NCBI GenBank assembly: GCA_002699145.1
Contig: PABK01000061.1
Coordinates: forward strand, 1-64,000
Source of the DNA: Halioglobus sp.
GTDB taxonomy: Bacteria; Pseudomonadota; Gammaproteobacteria; Pseudomonadales; Halieaceae
Direction of reading: 5' to 3'
Length of the DNA stretch: 64,000 bases
Below, piece after piece: positions 1-7,338 of this stretch (the first letter of the stretch is position 1; the number at the start of each line of letters is the position of its first letter). The position numbers were made by a program, and so were the translations under genes. The notes beneath the pieces are model-generated. The model saw only the letters and a list, made by a program, of their open reading frames with translations. It was not told where the DNA came from and did no database searches.

Positions 1-66
1 CCCTCCGGGCTGCCCTCGGTCGGTCGCGAGCCGCGTGGGGATGCGTCTCGCTCCACTCCCTCGGCG
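1..66 (-). repeat. Inverted repeat arm (partner 451-509)
   Basis: The reverse complement of 1-66 matches 451-509 almost base for base (GAGGGAGTGGAGCGAGAC, then CTCGCGACCGACCGAGGG, then CCCGGAGGG), apart from a short length difference in the middle and a few changes near the end. The arm starts at the window edge and may extend upstream. The pair encloses the 38-bp tandem repeat. Confidence 0.8.
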
Positions 67-175
67 CCAGCAAAGTGTTCCGCGCCGTTTTTTCCCACCG
101 CCCGGCCTCGAACGGGGAGTCTGTGGGGGCTGCGGGTGGTTTGCGGGTGGGTTTTACTTCCTTCTGACGCCTCTC

Positions 176-327
176 TTCGCCTGGCTTCCCCGCCGCTATT
201 GAGTTCCGCTGCGTTCGCCTGGCGTCTCGGCCGTTGTTCGGTTCCGTTGCGTTTGCCTGATTTCTCCGCCGCTGTTGGGCTCCATTGCGTTTGCCTGGCT
301 TCGTGCCCGTTGTTGAGTTCCGAGGCG
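176..327. repeat. 38-bp tandem repeat, four copies
   Basis: Four consecutive 38-bp units lie at 176-213, 214-251, 252-289 and 290-327, with a degenerate partial unit after them. Each begins TTCGCCTGGC or TTTGCCTGRY, has CCGYTGTT-like sequence in the middle, and ends near TTCCGYTGCG. The units differ by several substitutions but no length change, so the array is old or under relaxed constraint. The period is not a multiple of three, which argues against a protein repeat. Confidence 0.85.
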
Positions 328-450
328 CTTGCTTGGCTCTCTCTCGCATTCAACTCCTTTTTTTGCTTTTTGCTTTTCGCTTTTCTCTTCTTACCTCTCG
401 CTTCCCGTTGTCAGGCGGGAGGGTGGTCGCGGCGGGCCTCGCAAACCAGC

Positions 451-509
451 CGCCGAGGGAGTGGAGCGAGACCGCAGGGCTCGCGACCGACCGAGGGTAC
501 CCCGGAGGG
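451..509 (+). repeat. Inverted repeat arm (partner 1-66)
   Basis: This is the inverted partner of 1-66. Its core GAGGGAGTG followed by CGACCGACCG also resembles the cores of the direct repeats at 638-680 and 711-753. All four may therefore belong to one REP-like family present at least four times in under 800 bp. Confidence 0.8.
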
Positions 510-637
510 GCGTGTCTGGTAAGAGGCCCGCCGCGGCCGCACTCCCGCCGGCGATGCAGCGCAGAGGCCCTGCAAATGTTGGATAGTAGAGTCGAACAGA
601 AAAGAGAACCTCCCGGGTGGGCAGTGGCCCGAGAGGG

Positions 638-680
638 AGTGAGCTTTTCGACCGACCGGGACACCACCCGCCCGGGAGGT
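638..680 (+). repeat. 43-bp direct repeat, copy 1
   Basis: The segment begins AGTGAGCTTTTCGACCGACC and ends CCCGGGAGGT. It is repeated with few changes at 711-753, offset by 73 bp. Its 3' end (657-680) is also the inverted complement of 608-631, so the DNA or a transcript could fold into a stem of about 24 bp with mismatches and a 25-nt loop. Confidence 0.8.
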
Positions 681-710
681 CCGCCTGGATCGAACGGTAC
701 CCCACACGGA

Positions 711-753
711 AGTGAGCTCTTCGACCGACCGGGACACTGCCCGCCTGGGAGGT
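711..753 (+). repeat. 43-bp direct repeat, copy 2
   Basis: This is the second copy of the repeat at 638-680 (AGTGAGCTCTTCGACCGACC at the start, CTGGGAGGT at the end). It lies 37 bp downstream of the SRPBCC gene's stop codon on the minus strand, so it could act as a 3' REP-like hairpin for that transcript. Confidence 0.8.
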
Positions 754-790
754 TCGGTTAGCTCGAAGTGCTACCGGACGAGGGGGTGGC

Positions 791-1306
791 TCAGGTGCCG
801 GCGTCGCGGCCGGACTTGTAGGCCTTCAGGGCCGCCGGGGTCGTCGGCTCGCCCGTCTCGTAGTAGAGCTTCATGGCGGCGGCGACATCGGCGATGGTTC
901 TCTGCACCATGCCCGCCATGCGTTTTTCCAGCCAGCGGCCGAACAGCCCCCAGCCGAGGGTGTAATCCATCCTGGCGGTAAACAGCGTCGTGCCCGGGCG
1001 CTCGCCGTCTTCCAGTTCGTAATGGAAATGCGCCTCGCGGAAGGGCGCAGCGGGCTTGTCGCCCTTGTGCAGGCGGATGACGAAGCCGTGGCCGTCATGC
1101 CACTCGGTGACGGTCTCCTGGATGTAGCTCCTGGCGCTGCGGTAAACGTGGCGGCTGGCGCCCACACCCTCGCGTTGTTCGCTCACCACCTTGCAGTCGA
1201 CCAGCCCGGGTACGTAGTGGTGGGCGACGGAAATATCGCGCAGTTTTTCCCATGCCTGTTGGCGCGGCAGGTCAATGAGTACCCTGGCCTGTACTTCCTG
1301 GGTCAT
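791..1306 (-). CDS. SRPBCC (START-like) family protein
   Basis: A 171-residue protein whose pattern fits the SRPBCC/polyketide cyclase-dehydrase fold: an N-terminal strand with ARVLIDLPRQQAW, a central HYELEDGERPGTT region and a long C-terminal helix carrying MAGMVQRTIADVAAAMK. Members bind hydrophobic ligands in a helix-grip cavity; the ligand here is unknown. I chose the ATG at 1306 (MTQEVQ) because family similarity starts there, although the frame stays open further upstream into the divergent AraC gene. No signal peptide is seen, so it is probably cytoplasmic. It is divergent from the AraC gene with about 166 bp between start codons. Confidence 0.75.
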   Translation of the reverse strand: MTQEVQARVLIDLPRQQAWEKLRDISVAHHYVPGLVDCKVVSEQREGVGASRHVYRSARSYIQETVTEWHDGHGFVIRLHKGDKPAAPFREAHFHYELEDGERPGTTLFTARMDYTLGWGLFGRWLEKRMAGMVQRTIADVAAAMKLYYETGEPTTPAALKAYKSGRDAGT

Positions 1307-1472
1307 GGCTCGCTCCGCGTGTGCAGGAGCGACCATTGTACCACCGCTGGAGGGGCGCGTGGTCCGCGGGTGCGGCGTACGGTTTCGCCGGGTTCCGTGG
1401 TAACCTTGGTAGCCGCAACCTGCAGCAGCAACAGCATGAAAACGCGGGCGGCACGGACCGCCGGTTATCGCC

Positions 1473-2561
1473 ATGACAGAAATTACGGTGCAAGCGGGCA
1501 AGTTTGGTCGCCTGCTGCACTACCTCGAACAGATCGGGCTGGACGCGGCCGCGGTGGCGGCGCGCGTGAATATCGTGCCCGCCCGCCTCGCCGCGCTGGC
1601 GCCGGACTCGCCCCTGCCGGCGCTGCAGTACGCCAGGTTGTACAAGGCCGCGGTGGGCGAGATGCAGACCCTGGGCCACCCCATCCCCTGGGGAGCCGGC
1701 GTGGGCAGTGAGGCCTTCGACCTGATGTGTCGCTGCGTGATCTCCGCGCGCACACTGGGCGATGCCCTGCGCATCGCCGAGCGCTACGATCGCCTGCTGT
1801 ATCCCATGATCGGTTACAACATGCGCCTGCTCGACGACGGCGAGTCGCCCCACGTGCAGCTGAGTTACCGTATCAACCTTCCCGAGGACGACTCCGTGCT
1901 GGCGCCAGCCCACTGGGATCGCGCCGGTTTCCAGGCAACCGTGGCGCGCGCATCCGGGCTGGAAGTGTGGTGCGCCTTTTGCGGCTGGCTGACCGGCCAG
2001 CCCATGGAGGTGGAGGAGGTGTGCGTGGCCGCGCCCTATCTGAACAAGGCCTACGAGGAGGGACTTGCGGGTGTATTCCGCTGCCCGATTCGCTTCGAGG
2101 CCGGGGAGAACACCCTGCGCTTCCCGCGCGGCGAGCTGGCGCGTCGCATCGTGCACACGGCCGACTCGGTGGAGGAGTTTATCGACAACAGCGTCTATCA
2201 CCTGATCGCCGTGGAACGCACCAATACCAGCACCAGCAAGGCGATCAAGTCGCTGGTTGCCATCGACCTGCCCCAGGGCCTGCCGTCCTTCGCCGCGGTC
2301 GCGCGCAGCCTGCACATGTCCGAGTCCAGTCTGCGCCGGCGCCTGCAGAAGGAGAATACCAGCTACCAGGCGCTGAAGGACGAGATACGCTGCGAGGTGG
2401 CGATCGATCGGCTGCTCAACCAGGATGCCAAGGTAGCCGACCTGGCCGAGTACCTGGGCTTCACCGAACCCAGTTCCTTCGTGCGCTCGTTCAAGAACTG
2501 GACCGGGCAGACGCCGAAGAGTTACAAGGAACGCATCCGCGCGCTCGGCGAGTCCACCTGA
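1473..2561 (+). CDS. AraC-family transcriptional regulator
   Basis: A 362-residue protein with an N-terminal arabinose-binding-type domain (about residues 20-210) and a C-terminal AraC double helix-turn-helix. The latter carries AAVARSLHMSESSLRRRLQ and, further on, VADLAEYLGFTEPSSFVRSF followed by the usual WTGQTPKSYK end. This architecture is that of the OruR/ArgR-like AraC branch. It is divergent from the SRPBCC gene, which is a likely target. No effector can be deduced. Confidence 0.9.
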   Translation: MTEITVQAGKFGRLLHYLEQIGLDAAAVAARVNIVPARLAALAPDSPLPALQYARLYKAAVGEMQTLGHPIPWGAGVGSEAFDLMCRCVISARTLGDALRIAERYDRLLYPMIGYNMRLLDDGESPHVQLSYRINLPEDDSVLAPAHWDRAGFQATVARASGLEVWCAFCGWLTGQPMEVEEVCVAAPYLNKAYEEGLAGVFRCPIRFEAGENTLRFPRGELARRIVHTADSVEEFIDNSVYHLIAVERTNTSTSKAIKSLVAIDLPQGLPSFAAVARSLHMSESSLRRRLQKENTSYQALKDEIRCEVAIDRLLNQDAKVADLAEYLGFTEPSSFVRSFKNWTGQTPKSYKERIRALGEST

Positions 2562-2589
2562 GCAGCGCCGCGTTTGCGCGCACTGTGGG

Positions 2590-3162
2590 TCAGCAGGGCG
2601 GGTCCTCCTCGCGCAGGCGAATGGGCCCGAACTGAGCGGGGAAACGGCCGCGCATGCCGCGGTAAAAGTCGCGGAAGTACTGCATGTCTGCGCTGACGTC
2701 ACCGCTGGGGCGCATGCCGGGGCCGAAACCGCCGCGGCGTTTGCCGAAATCCAGGAAGGAGGGCACGATGGCTACATCCGCCTGGCGAGCAATGTGATAA
2801 AAACCTGACTTCCAGTACTCGGACCTGCCGCGCGTGCCCTCGGTGGGCACCACCAGCACCAGCGCCGGCGCGCGCGCAAACGCCTCGACCATTGTCCCGA
2901 CCAGGTTGCGCTTCTCGTGACGCACGACCGGCAGCCCGCCGAGAGCGCGCATCAGCCAGCCCATGGGCGGATAGAACAGGCTGTGCTTTGCCATCCACCT
3001 GACGCGGATGTCGAAGGCCGCGGCGAACAGCAGCATCAGGGGAAAGTCCCAGTTCGACGTATGCGGTGCGGCGATCAGGATGTAGCGGTCGAGTTGCGGG
3101 CGCGCGCCTTCCAGGCGCCAGCCCATCGCGCGCAGTATCCCGCGCGCCAGGCGTTGTTTCAT
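2590..3162 (-). CDS. PlsC-like 1-acyl-sn-glycerol-3-phosphate acyltransferase family protein
   Basis: A 190-residue protein with the HX4D acyltransferase motif in PHTSNWDFPL (near residue 33) and the second block VPTEGTRGRSEYWKSGFY (near residue 105), which matches the EGTR phosphate-binding motif. It is short for PlsC and belongs to the small soluble-looking acyltransferases that act on lysophospholipid or similar acceptors at the membrane. It is convergent with the AraC gene and divergent from the SDR at 3296. The true acceptor is unknown. Confidence 0.85.
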   Translation of the reverse strand: MKQRLARGILRAMGWRLEGARPQLDRYILIAAPHTSNWDFPLMLLFAAAFDIRVRWMAKHSLFYPPMGWLMRALGGLPVVRHEKRNLVGTMVEAFARAPALVLVVPTEGTRGRSEYWKSGFYHIARQADVAIVPSFLDFGKRRGGFGPGMRPSGDVSADMQYFRDFYRGMRGRFPAQFGPIRLREEDPPC

Positions 3163-3223
3163 GTGGGCAGGTCACCACAGCGCAAGGGCGCATCAGCATA
3201 CAGTGCGGCGGGCGAATTGCCAG

Positions 3224-3256
3224 CCCTGTCAAACAGGGCGCTGATGTATCTATAAT
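3224..3256 (+). promoter_or_regulatory. Candidate promoter with adjacent palindrome for the 3296 SDR
   Basis: A perfect TATAAT at 3251-3256 lies 40 bp before the start codon. A perfect hairpin palindrome, CCCTGT-CAA-ACAGGG, occupies 3224-3238 where a -35 box would be; no good -35 hexamer is seen. The palindrome could be an activator or repressor site. Confidence 0.35.
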
Positions 3257-3295
3257 CGGCGGCCGGTTCGGTAGCCAGAAAAACGGGAGTGAGAC

Positions 3296-4108
3296 ATGGC
3301 AAGGTTCAAGGACAGGAATATCGTCGTCACCGGCGGTGCCAGCGGCATCGGCGAGGCGACGGTACGGGCGCTGGTCGGGGAGGGCGCATCCGTCGTCATC
3401 GCCGACCTGCAGGAAGACCGTGGTCATGCACTGGCGGAGGAGTTGGGCGAGTCCGCGTTATTCCTGCGCACCGATGTCACCGCGGAGGAGGATGTGGTCG
3501 CTGCCATCGCGCTGTTGCAGGAACGTTTCGGCGCACTGCATGGCATGGTCAACAATGCCGGTGTCGTCGGGGCGGTCGGCTCGATCATGGAAACCAGCGT
3601 CGAGGCCTACGAGCGCACCATGTCCATTCTGTCCCGCGCGGTGTTCCTCGGTATCAAGCATGCGGCGCGCGCCATGCGCGACAACGGCTCCGGTGCCATT
3701 GTCTCCCTGGCCAGCACCGCCGGGGTGATGGGTGGGCACGGGCCGCACGTCTACACCATGGCAAAGCACGGGGTGGTGGGAATCACCCGTTCGGCGTCCT
3801 CGGAACTGGCGTCCCTGGGTATTCGCGTCAACGCCGTGGCGCCGGGGGGCGTACTGACGCCGATGACGGAAAACCTGGGGCAGGAGAATGCCCGGGAGGT
3901 CATCGCCGCCAACAACCCGTTGGGGGTTGCCTGTATGCCCGGGGATATCGCCAGCGGCATACTGTTCCTGCTCAGCGATGACGCGCGCCAGATCAGTGGG
4001 CACACCCTGGTGATCGACGCAGGTGTGACCACCGGCGGGCAGCCCGCTGCCTTCCACCTGGGCGAGACGGCGACCTTGCTGCAGGCGGGGGAAACCGCTG
4101 CGGGCTGA
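3296..4108 (+). CDS. SDR family NAD(P)-dependent oxidoreductase
   Basis: A classical short-chain dehydrogenase of 270 residues. It has the cofactor motif TGGASGIG (residues 12-19), NNAG (86-89), catalytic Ser140, and Y153-x3-K157 in VYTMAKHG. A C-terminal tail of about 20 residues after the usual end has no recognisable role. A good ribosome site (GGGAGTGAG) precedes the ATG. It probably oxidises or reduces an alcohol/ketone intermediate; the substrate is unknown. The Rieske gene follows 144 bp downstream behind its own operator. Confidence 0.9.
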   Translation: MARFKDRNIVVTGGASGIGEATVRALVGEGASVVIADLQEDRGHALAEELGESALFLRTDVTAEEDVVAAIALLQERFGALHGMVNNAGVVGAVGSIMETSVEAYERTMSILSRAVFLGIKHAARAMRDNGSGAIVSLASTAGVMGGHGPHVYTMAKHGVVGITRSASSELASLGIRVNAVAPGGVLTPMTENLGQENAREVIAANNPLGVACMPGDIASGILFLLSDDARQISGHTLVIDAGVTTGGQPAAFHLGETATLLQAGETAAG

Positions 4109-4122
4109 GCCCGTTACGGGCT
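4108..4122 (+). terminator. Short stem-loop after the SDR
   Basis: AGCCCG-TTA-CGGGCT forms a perfect 6-bp stem that begins at the last base of the SDR stop codon. No U-tract follows, so it is only a possible terminator or 3' stabiliser. Confidence 0.3.
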
Positions 4123-4149
4123 GTGCGGCGGGACTGTGCGGCGCAGCAA

Positions 4150-4171
4150 TAACAAACAAGGTTGACTGTTT
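4150..4171 (+). promoter_or_regulatory. Operator A with promoter for the Rieske gene
   Basis: One of eight copies of the 22-bp palindrome AAACARTCA-N4-TGACTGWTT; here the left arm is TAACAAACA and the right arm is a perfect TGACTGTTT. The right arm overlaps a -35 box TTGACT (4162-4167), with TATTCT (4185-4190) exactly 17 bp downstream. Binding of a repressor here would block the promoter. The downstream gene starts at 4253. Confidence 0.7.
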
Positions 4172-4252
4172 TTTTGTCAGGCGCTATTCTGGGATGAGTT
4201 GCCTGGGCCACACGCCAGGCGTCCACGCCATGCCGACAGGTACGACACGCCA

Positions 4253-5635
4253 ATGAGTGACGAGATCAAGTTGACGCCCGAGCAAATCGCCGCCCGCGAC
4301 CCGTCATACAGCTTCCAGGAGCTGCTGGACAGGGAGCGCGTGCCTGTGCCCGAGGCACTGCGCGAGAGCACCGACACCTACCTGGGCAGCGAGGACCTGC
4401 CCATCGAGCGCTGGACGTCGCGCGAATTCTTCGAGCGCGAGGTGGAGAAGGTCTGGCGCAAGACCTGGCAGATGACCTGTCGCGAGAGCCAGCTGCGCAA
4501 CCCCGGCGACTACTTCGTCTACGACATCGTCGACGACTCCATCGTCATCACCCGCACCGAGGCCGGTGAACTGCGCGCCTTCCACAATTCCTGCCTGCAC
4601 CGCGGGCGGGTGCTCAAACGCGGTGCCGGGCAGAGCCCCGAATTGCGCTGCCCCTTCCACGGCTGGAGCTGGAACCTGGAGGGCGAGTTCCAGGGCGCGC
4701 CCTGTGACTGGGACTTTCCCCACGTGCGCGCCGAGGAATTCAAACTGCCCCAGGTGCGCGTGGCGACCTGGGGCGGGTGGGTGTTCATCAACATGGACCA
4801 GCAGGGACCTGACCTGCCCGAATACATGGGCGTGTTGCCGCAACACCTGGCGCGCTGGAAGCACGAGCAACGTTACGTGTCCGCACACATCGAGAAGGTG
4901 ATCGGCGCCAACTGGAAAACCGTGCTCGAGGCGTTCATCGAGTCCTACCACGCCATCGCCACCCATCCGCAGCTCATGCCTTTCCAGGCCATCGACAATT
5001 CCCAGTACGATGTCTGGGGTGATCACGTGAGTCGCACGATTACCGCCTACGGCGTTCCCAATCCCTCGGATGCGCACCGGTTCTCCGAGCAGGAGTCGCT
5101 CGACGCGATGATGAAACTGGCCGGCAGCGAGGAGCGGCCACAGGTCGAGCCGGGCCAGACCGCACGGGAAAAACTGGCTGAAATCAGCCTGCCGGTGGTC
5201 AACGAACAGGCTGGCGAGGACCTGTCGGGACAAGCCACGATGTCCGAACTGATGGACTCCACCCTGTACCTGCTGTTTCCCAATTTCGCGCCCTGGGCCG
5301 GCCACCACACCATCATCAACTACCGGCACCGCCCCAACGGCAACGATGTCGACAGCAGCATCATGGATATCTACCTGCTGACCCGCTATCCCGAGGGCAG
5401 TGAACCGCCGCCGGACGCGGCGACCTGCAGCCTGGGTATCGACGAGCCGTTCAAGGACGCGGCGCATATCCTCGGACCGGGCCTGGCGAATGTCTTCGAC
5501 CAGGACGGCGCCAACCTGCCCCAGGTGCAGAAGGGGCTGAAAGCATCGAAGAAGGGCGCGATCACCCTGAGCAACTACCAGGAGGTGCGCATCCGCCACT
5601 TCCACCAGACGCTGGATAAATACCTGCAGTCCTGA
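4253..5635 (+). CDS. Rieske non-haem iron aromatic ring-hydroxylating oxygenase, alpha subunit
   Basis: A 460-residue protein. The Rieske [2Fe-2S] ligands are C114-x-H116 and C133-x2-H136 (CLHRG, then CPFHGW). The mononuclear iron histidines are H233 and H238 in ESYHAIATHP. Such enzymes use electrons from a reductase to hydroxylate aromatic, steroid or terpenoid substrates; no ferredoxin or reductase gene is adjacent. I chose the ATG at 4253 (MSDEIK) over an upstream ATG at 4229 or the open frame from 4199, because the latter is too close to the predicted -10 box to be the translation start. It is under operator A. Confidence 0.93.
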   Translation: MSDEIKLTPEQIAARDPSYSFQELLDRERVPVPEALRESTDTYLGSEDLPIERWTSREFFEREVEKVWRKTWQMTCRESQLRNPGDYFVYDIVDDSIVITRTEAGELRAFHNSCLHRGRVLKRGAGQSPELRCPFHGWSWNLEGEFQGAPCDWDFPHVRAEEFKLPQVRVATWGGWVFINMDQQGPDLPEYMGVLPQHLARWKHEQRYVSAHIEKVIGANWKTVLEAFIESYHAIATHPQLMPFQAIDNSQYDVWGDHVSRTITAYGVPNPSDAHRFSEQESLDAMMKLAGSEERPQVEPGQTAREKLAEISLPVVNEQAGEDLSGQATMSELMDSTLYLLFPNFAPWAGHHTIINYRHRPNGNDVDSSIMDIYLLTRYPEGSEPPPDAATCSLGIDEPFKDAAHILGPGLANVFDQDGANLPQVQKGLKASKKGAITLSNYQEVRIRHFHQTLDKYLQS

Positions 5636-5776
5636 CTCCCGCGACCTCGCCGCAGTCCCCCGGGGCCGTTCCCGGGCCTCTCAAGCCACCGTGCGCGATC
5701 GTCGCAGCGAAGCGGCGCACGGGCGCGTGTTTCTGGGCTATGCTAGTGCTGGTTGAATCAAGGGAGGAATGAATAC

Positions 5777-7309
5777 GTGAAACTGCCATTACTTGCGTGC
5801 AGGGTGTTGTCGCTGTTTGTGCTGGTGCTGTGTGCCGCGCCGGGTTGGGCGGCCGATAAACCGAACATACTGGTGATTTTCGGTGACGACATCGGCTACT
5901 GGAACATCTCGCGCTACAGCCTGGGCATGATGGGGTACCCCACGCCCAACATCGACCGCATCGCGCAGGAAGGCATGATTTTCACCGACTACTACGGCGA
6001 GCAGAGCTGCACCGCCGGCCGCTCGGCCTTTATTACCGGCCAGCTGCCCATCAGGACGGGGCTGACCAAGGTCGGCATTCCCGGGTCCGAGATCGGCATC
6101 CAGGCCGAGGATCCGACGCTGGCCACCCTGCTGCGCCCGCACGGCTACACCAGCGGGCAGTTCGGCAAGAACCACCTGGGTGACCGCGACGAGTTCCTGC
6201 CCACCAACCACGGTTTCGACGAGTTCTTCGGCAATCTCTATCACCTCAATGCCGAGGAGGCGCCCGAGGATCCGGACTACCCGCAGGACCCGGCCTTCCG
6301 CAAACGCTTCGGCCCGCGCGGGGTCATCCGCTCCTTCGCCGACGGGCGCGTGGAGGACAGCGGCCCGCTGACCCGCAAGCGCATGGAGACCGTGGACGAG
6401 GAGTTTCTCGCCGCGGCGCTGAAGTTCATGGACAAGGCGCACCGCGATGACAAGCCTTTCTTCGTCTGGTTCAACTCCACGCGCATGCACTATTACACGC
6501 ACGTCAAGGAATCGCAGCTGGGCGCGTCCGGCCAGGGTTTTTACAACGACGGCATGCTGGAGCACGACGGCCATGTCGGCGCGTTGCTGGACAAGCTGGA
6601 TGAACTGGGTATCGCCGACAACACCATCGTGCTGTACACCACCGACAACGGCCCCCATTACAACCAGTGGCCGGACGCGGCGATCTCGCCCTTCAGGGGC
6701 GAGAAGAACACCAACTGGGAGGGGGGCTTCCGTGTGCCCGCCATGGTGCGCTGGCCGGGCACCGTGCGGCCCGGCAGCATCAGCAACGAGGTTATGTCGC
6801 ACCTGGACTGGGTGCCCACCCTGATGGCCGCCGTGGGCGATGCCGACATCGCCGCCAAGCTCAAGCGCGGCAAGACGCTGGAGGGCCGGACCTACAAGGT
6901 GCACCTGGACGGCTACGACTTCCTGCCCTTCCTGCGCGGCGAGGCGGACAGCGGTCCGCGGCGTGAATTTTTCTACTTCAGTGACGACGGGCTGTTGACC
7001 GCCGCGCGCGTGGACGACTGGAAGCTGGTGTTCGCCGAACAGCGCGCACGGCGCTTCGATGTCTGGCGCGATCCCTTCGTCACCCTGCGCATCCCCAAGG
7101 TCTTCCACCTGCGGCGGGACCCCTTCGAGCGCGCCGACACCGATTCCAACAGCTACAACGTCTGGTGGGATCGCAAGATCGCCAGTGTGGGCGCGATGGG
7201 TACCGGCTCGGTAACGCGGCTGGTGATGTCGCTGCGGCAGTTTCCCCCGCGGCAGCGCCCGGGCACTTTCACCGTCGACCAGATTATGGAGGCGGTCTAC
7301 CAGAAGTAG
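5777..7309 (+). CDS. Exported arylsulfatase-type sulfatase
   Basis: A 510-residue type I sulfatase. The GTG at 5777 is preceded by AGGGAGG at the right distance and starts a clean signal peptide (hydrophobic residues 8-20, cleavage near GWA-AD at 25). The formylglycine motif is C78-T-A-G-R (CxAxR), and GDDIGYW carries the metal-binding aspartates. It should hydrolyse a sulfate ester in the periplasm after conversion of Cys78 by a maturase, which is not in this window. The 141-bp gap from the Rieske gene allows separate or shared transcription. The substrate is unknown. Confidence 0.9.
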   Translation: MKLPLLACRVLSLFVLVLCAAPGWAADKPNILVIFGDDIGYWNISRYSLGMMGYPTPNIDRIAQEGMIFTDYYGEQSCTAGRSAFITGQLPIRTGLTKVGIPGSEIGIQAEDPTLATLLRPHGYTSGQFGKNHLGDRDEFLPTNHGFDEFFGNLYHLNAEEAPEDPDYPQDPAFRKRFGPRGVIRSFADGRVEDSGPLTRKRMETVDEEFLAAALKFMDKAHRDDKPFFVWFNSTRMHYYTHVKESQLGASGQGFYNDGMLEHDGHVGALLDKLDELGIADNTIVLYTTDNGPHYNQWPDAAISPFRGEKNTNWEGGFRVPAMVRWPGTVRPGSISNEVMSHLDWVPTLMAAVGDADIAAKLKRGKTLEGRTYKVHLDGYDFLPFLRGEADSGPRREFFYFSDDGLLTAARVDDWKLVFAEQRARRFDVWRDPFVTLRIPKVFHLRRDPFERADTDSNSYNVWWDRKIASVGAMGTGSVTRLVMSLRQFPPRQRPGTFTVDQIMEAVYQK

Positions 7310-7320
7310 GGCGCAGGCAC

Positions 7321-7338
7321 GGCCGGCTGGCGCCGGCC
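7321..7338. terminator. Bidirectional stem-loop between convergent genes
   Basis: GGCCGGC-TGGC-GCCGGCC is a perfect 7-bp stem with a tetraloop in the 28-bp gap between the sulfatase and the lipoprotein gene. It has no T-tract but is well placed to end or protect both transcripts. Confidence 0.4.

Larger units (their letters stand above)
1..790. other. Non-coding repeat-rich region
   Basis: No convincing gene is seen here. The open frames on both strands have no recognisable domain, are low in complexity and run through a 38-bp tandem repeat whose period is not a multiple of three. The stretch holds that tandem repeat (176-327), a pyrimidine-rich tract (about 355-411), an inverted repeat pair (1-66 and 451-509) and a pair of 43-bp direct repeats (638-680 and 711-753) with an inverted partner at 608-631. 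It ends at the stop codon of the SRPBCC gene. It may be a decayed mobile or REP-type island; this is inference. Confidence 0.6.

Noticed and set aside
136-761. Open frames of 85-158 residues on both strands in the first 760 bp
   Set aside because: They cross the 38-bp tandem repeat, overlap each other in several frames and show no domain, signal or ribosome site pattern; treated as non-coding.
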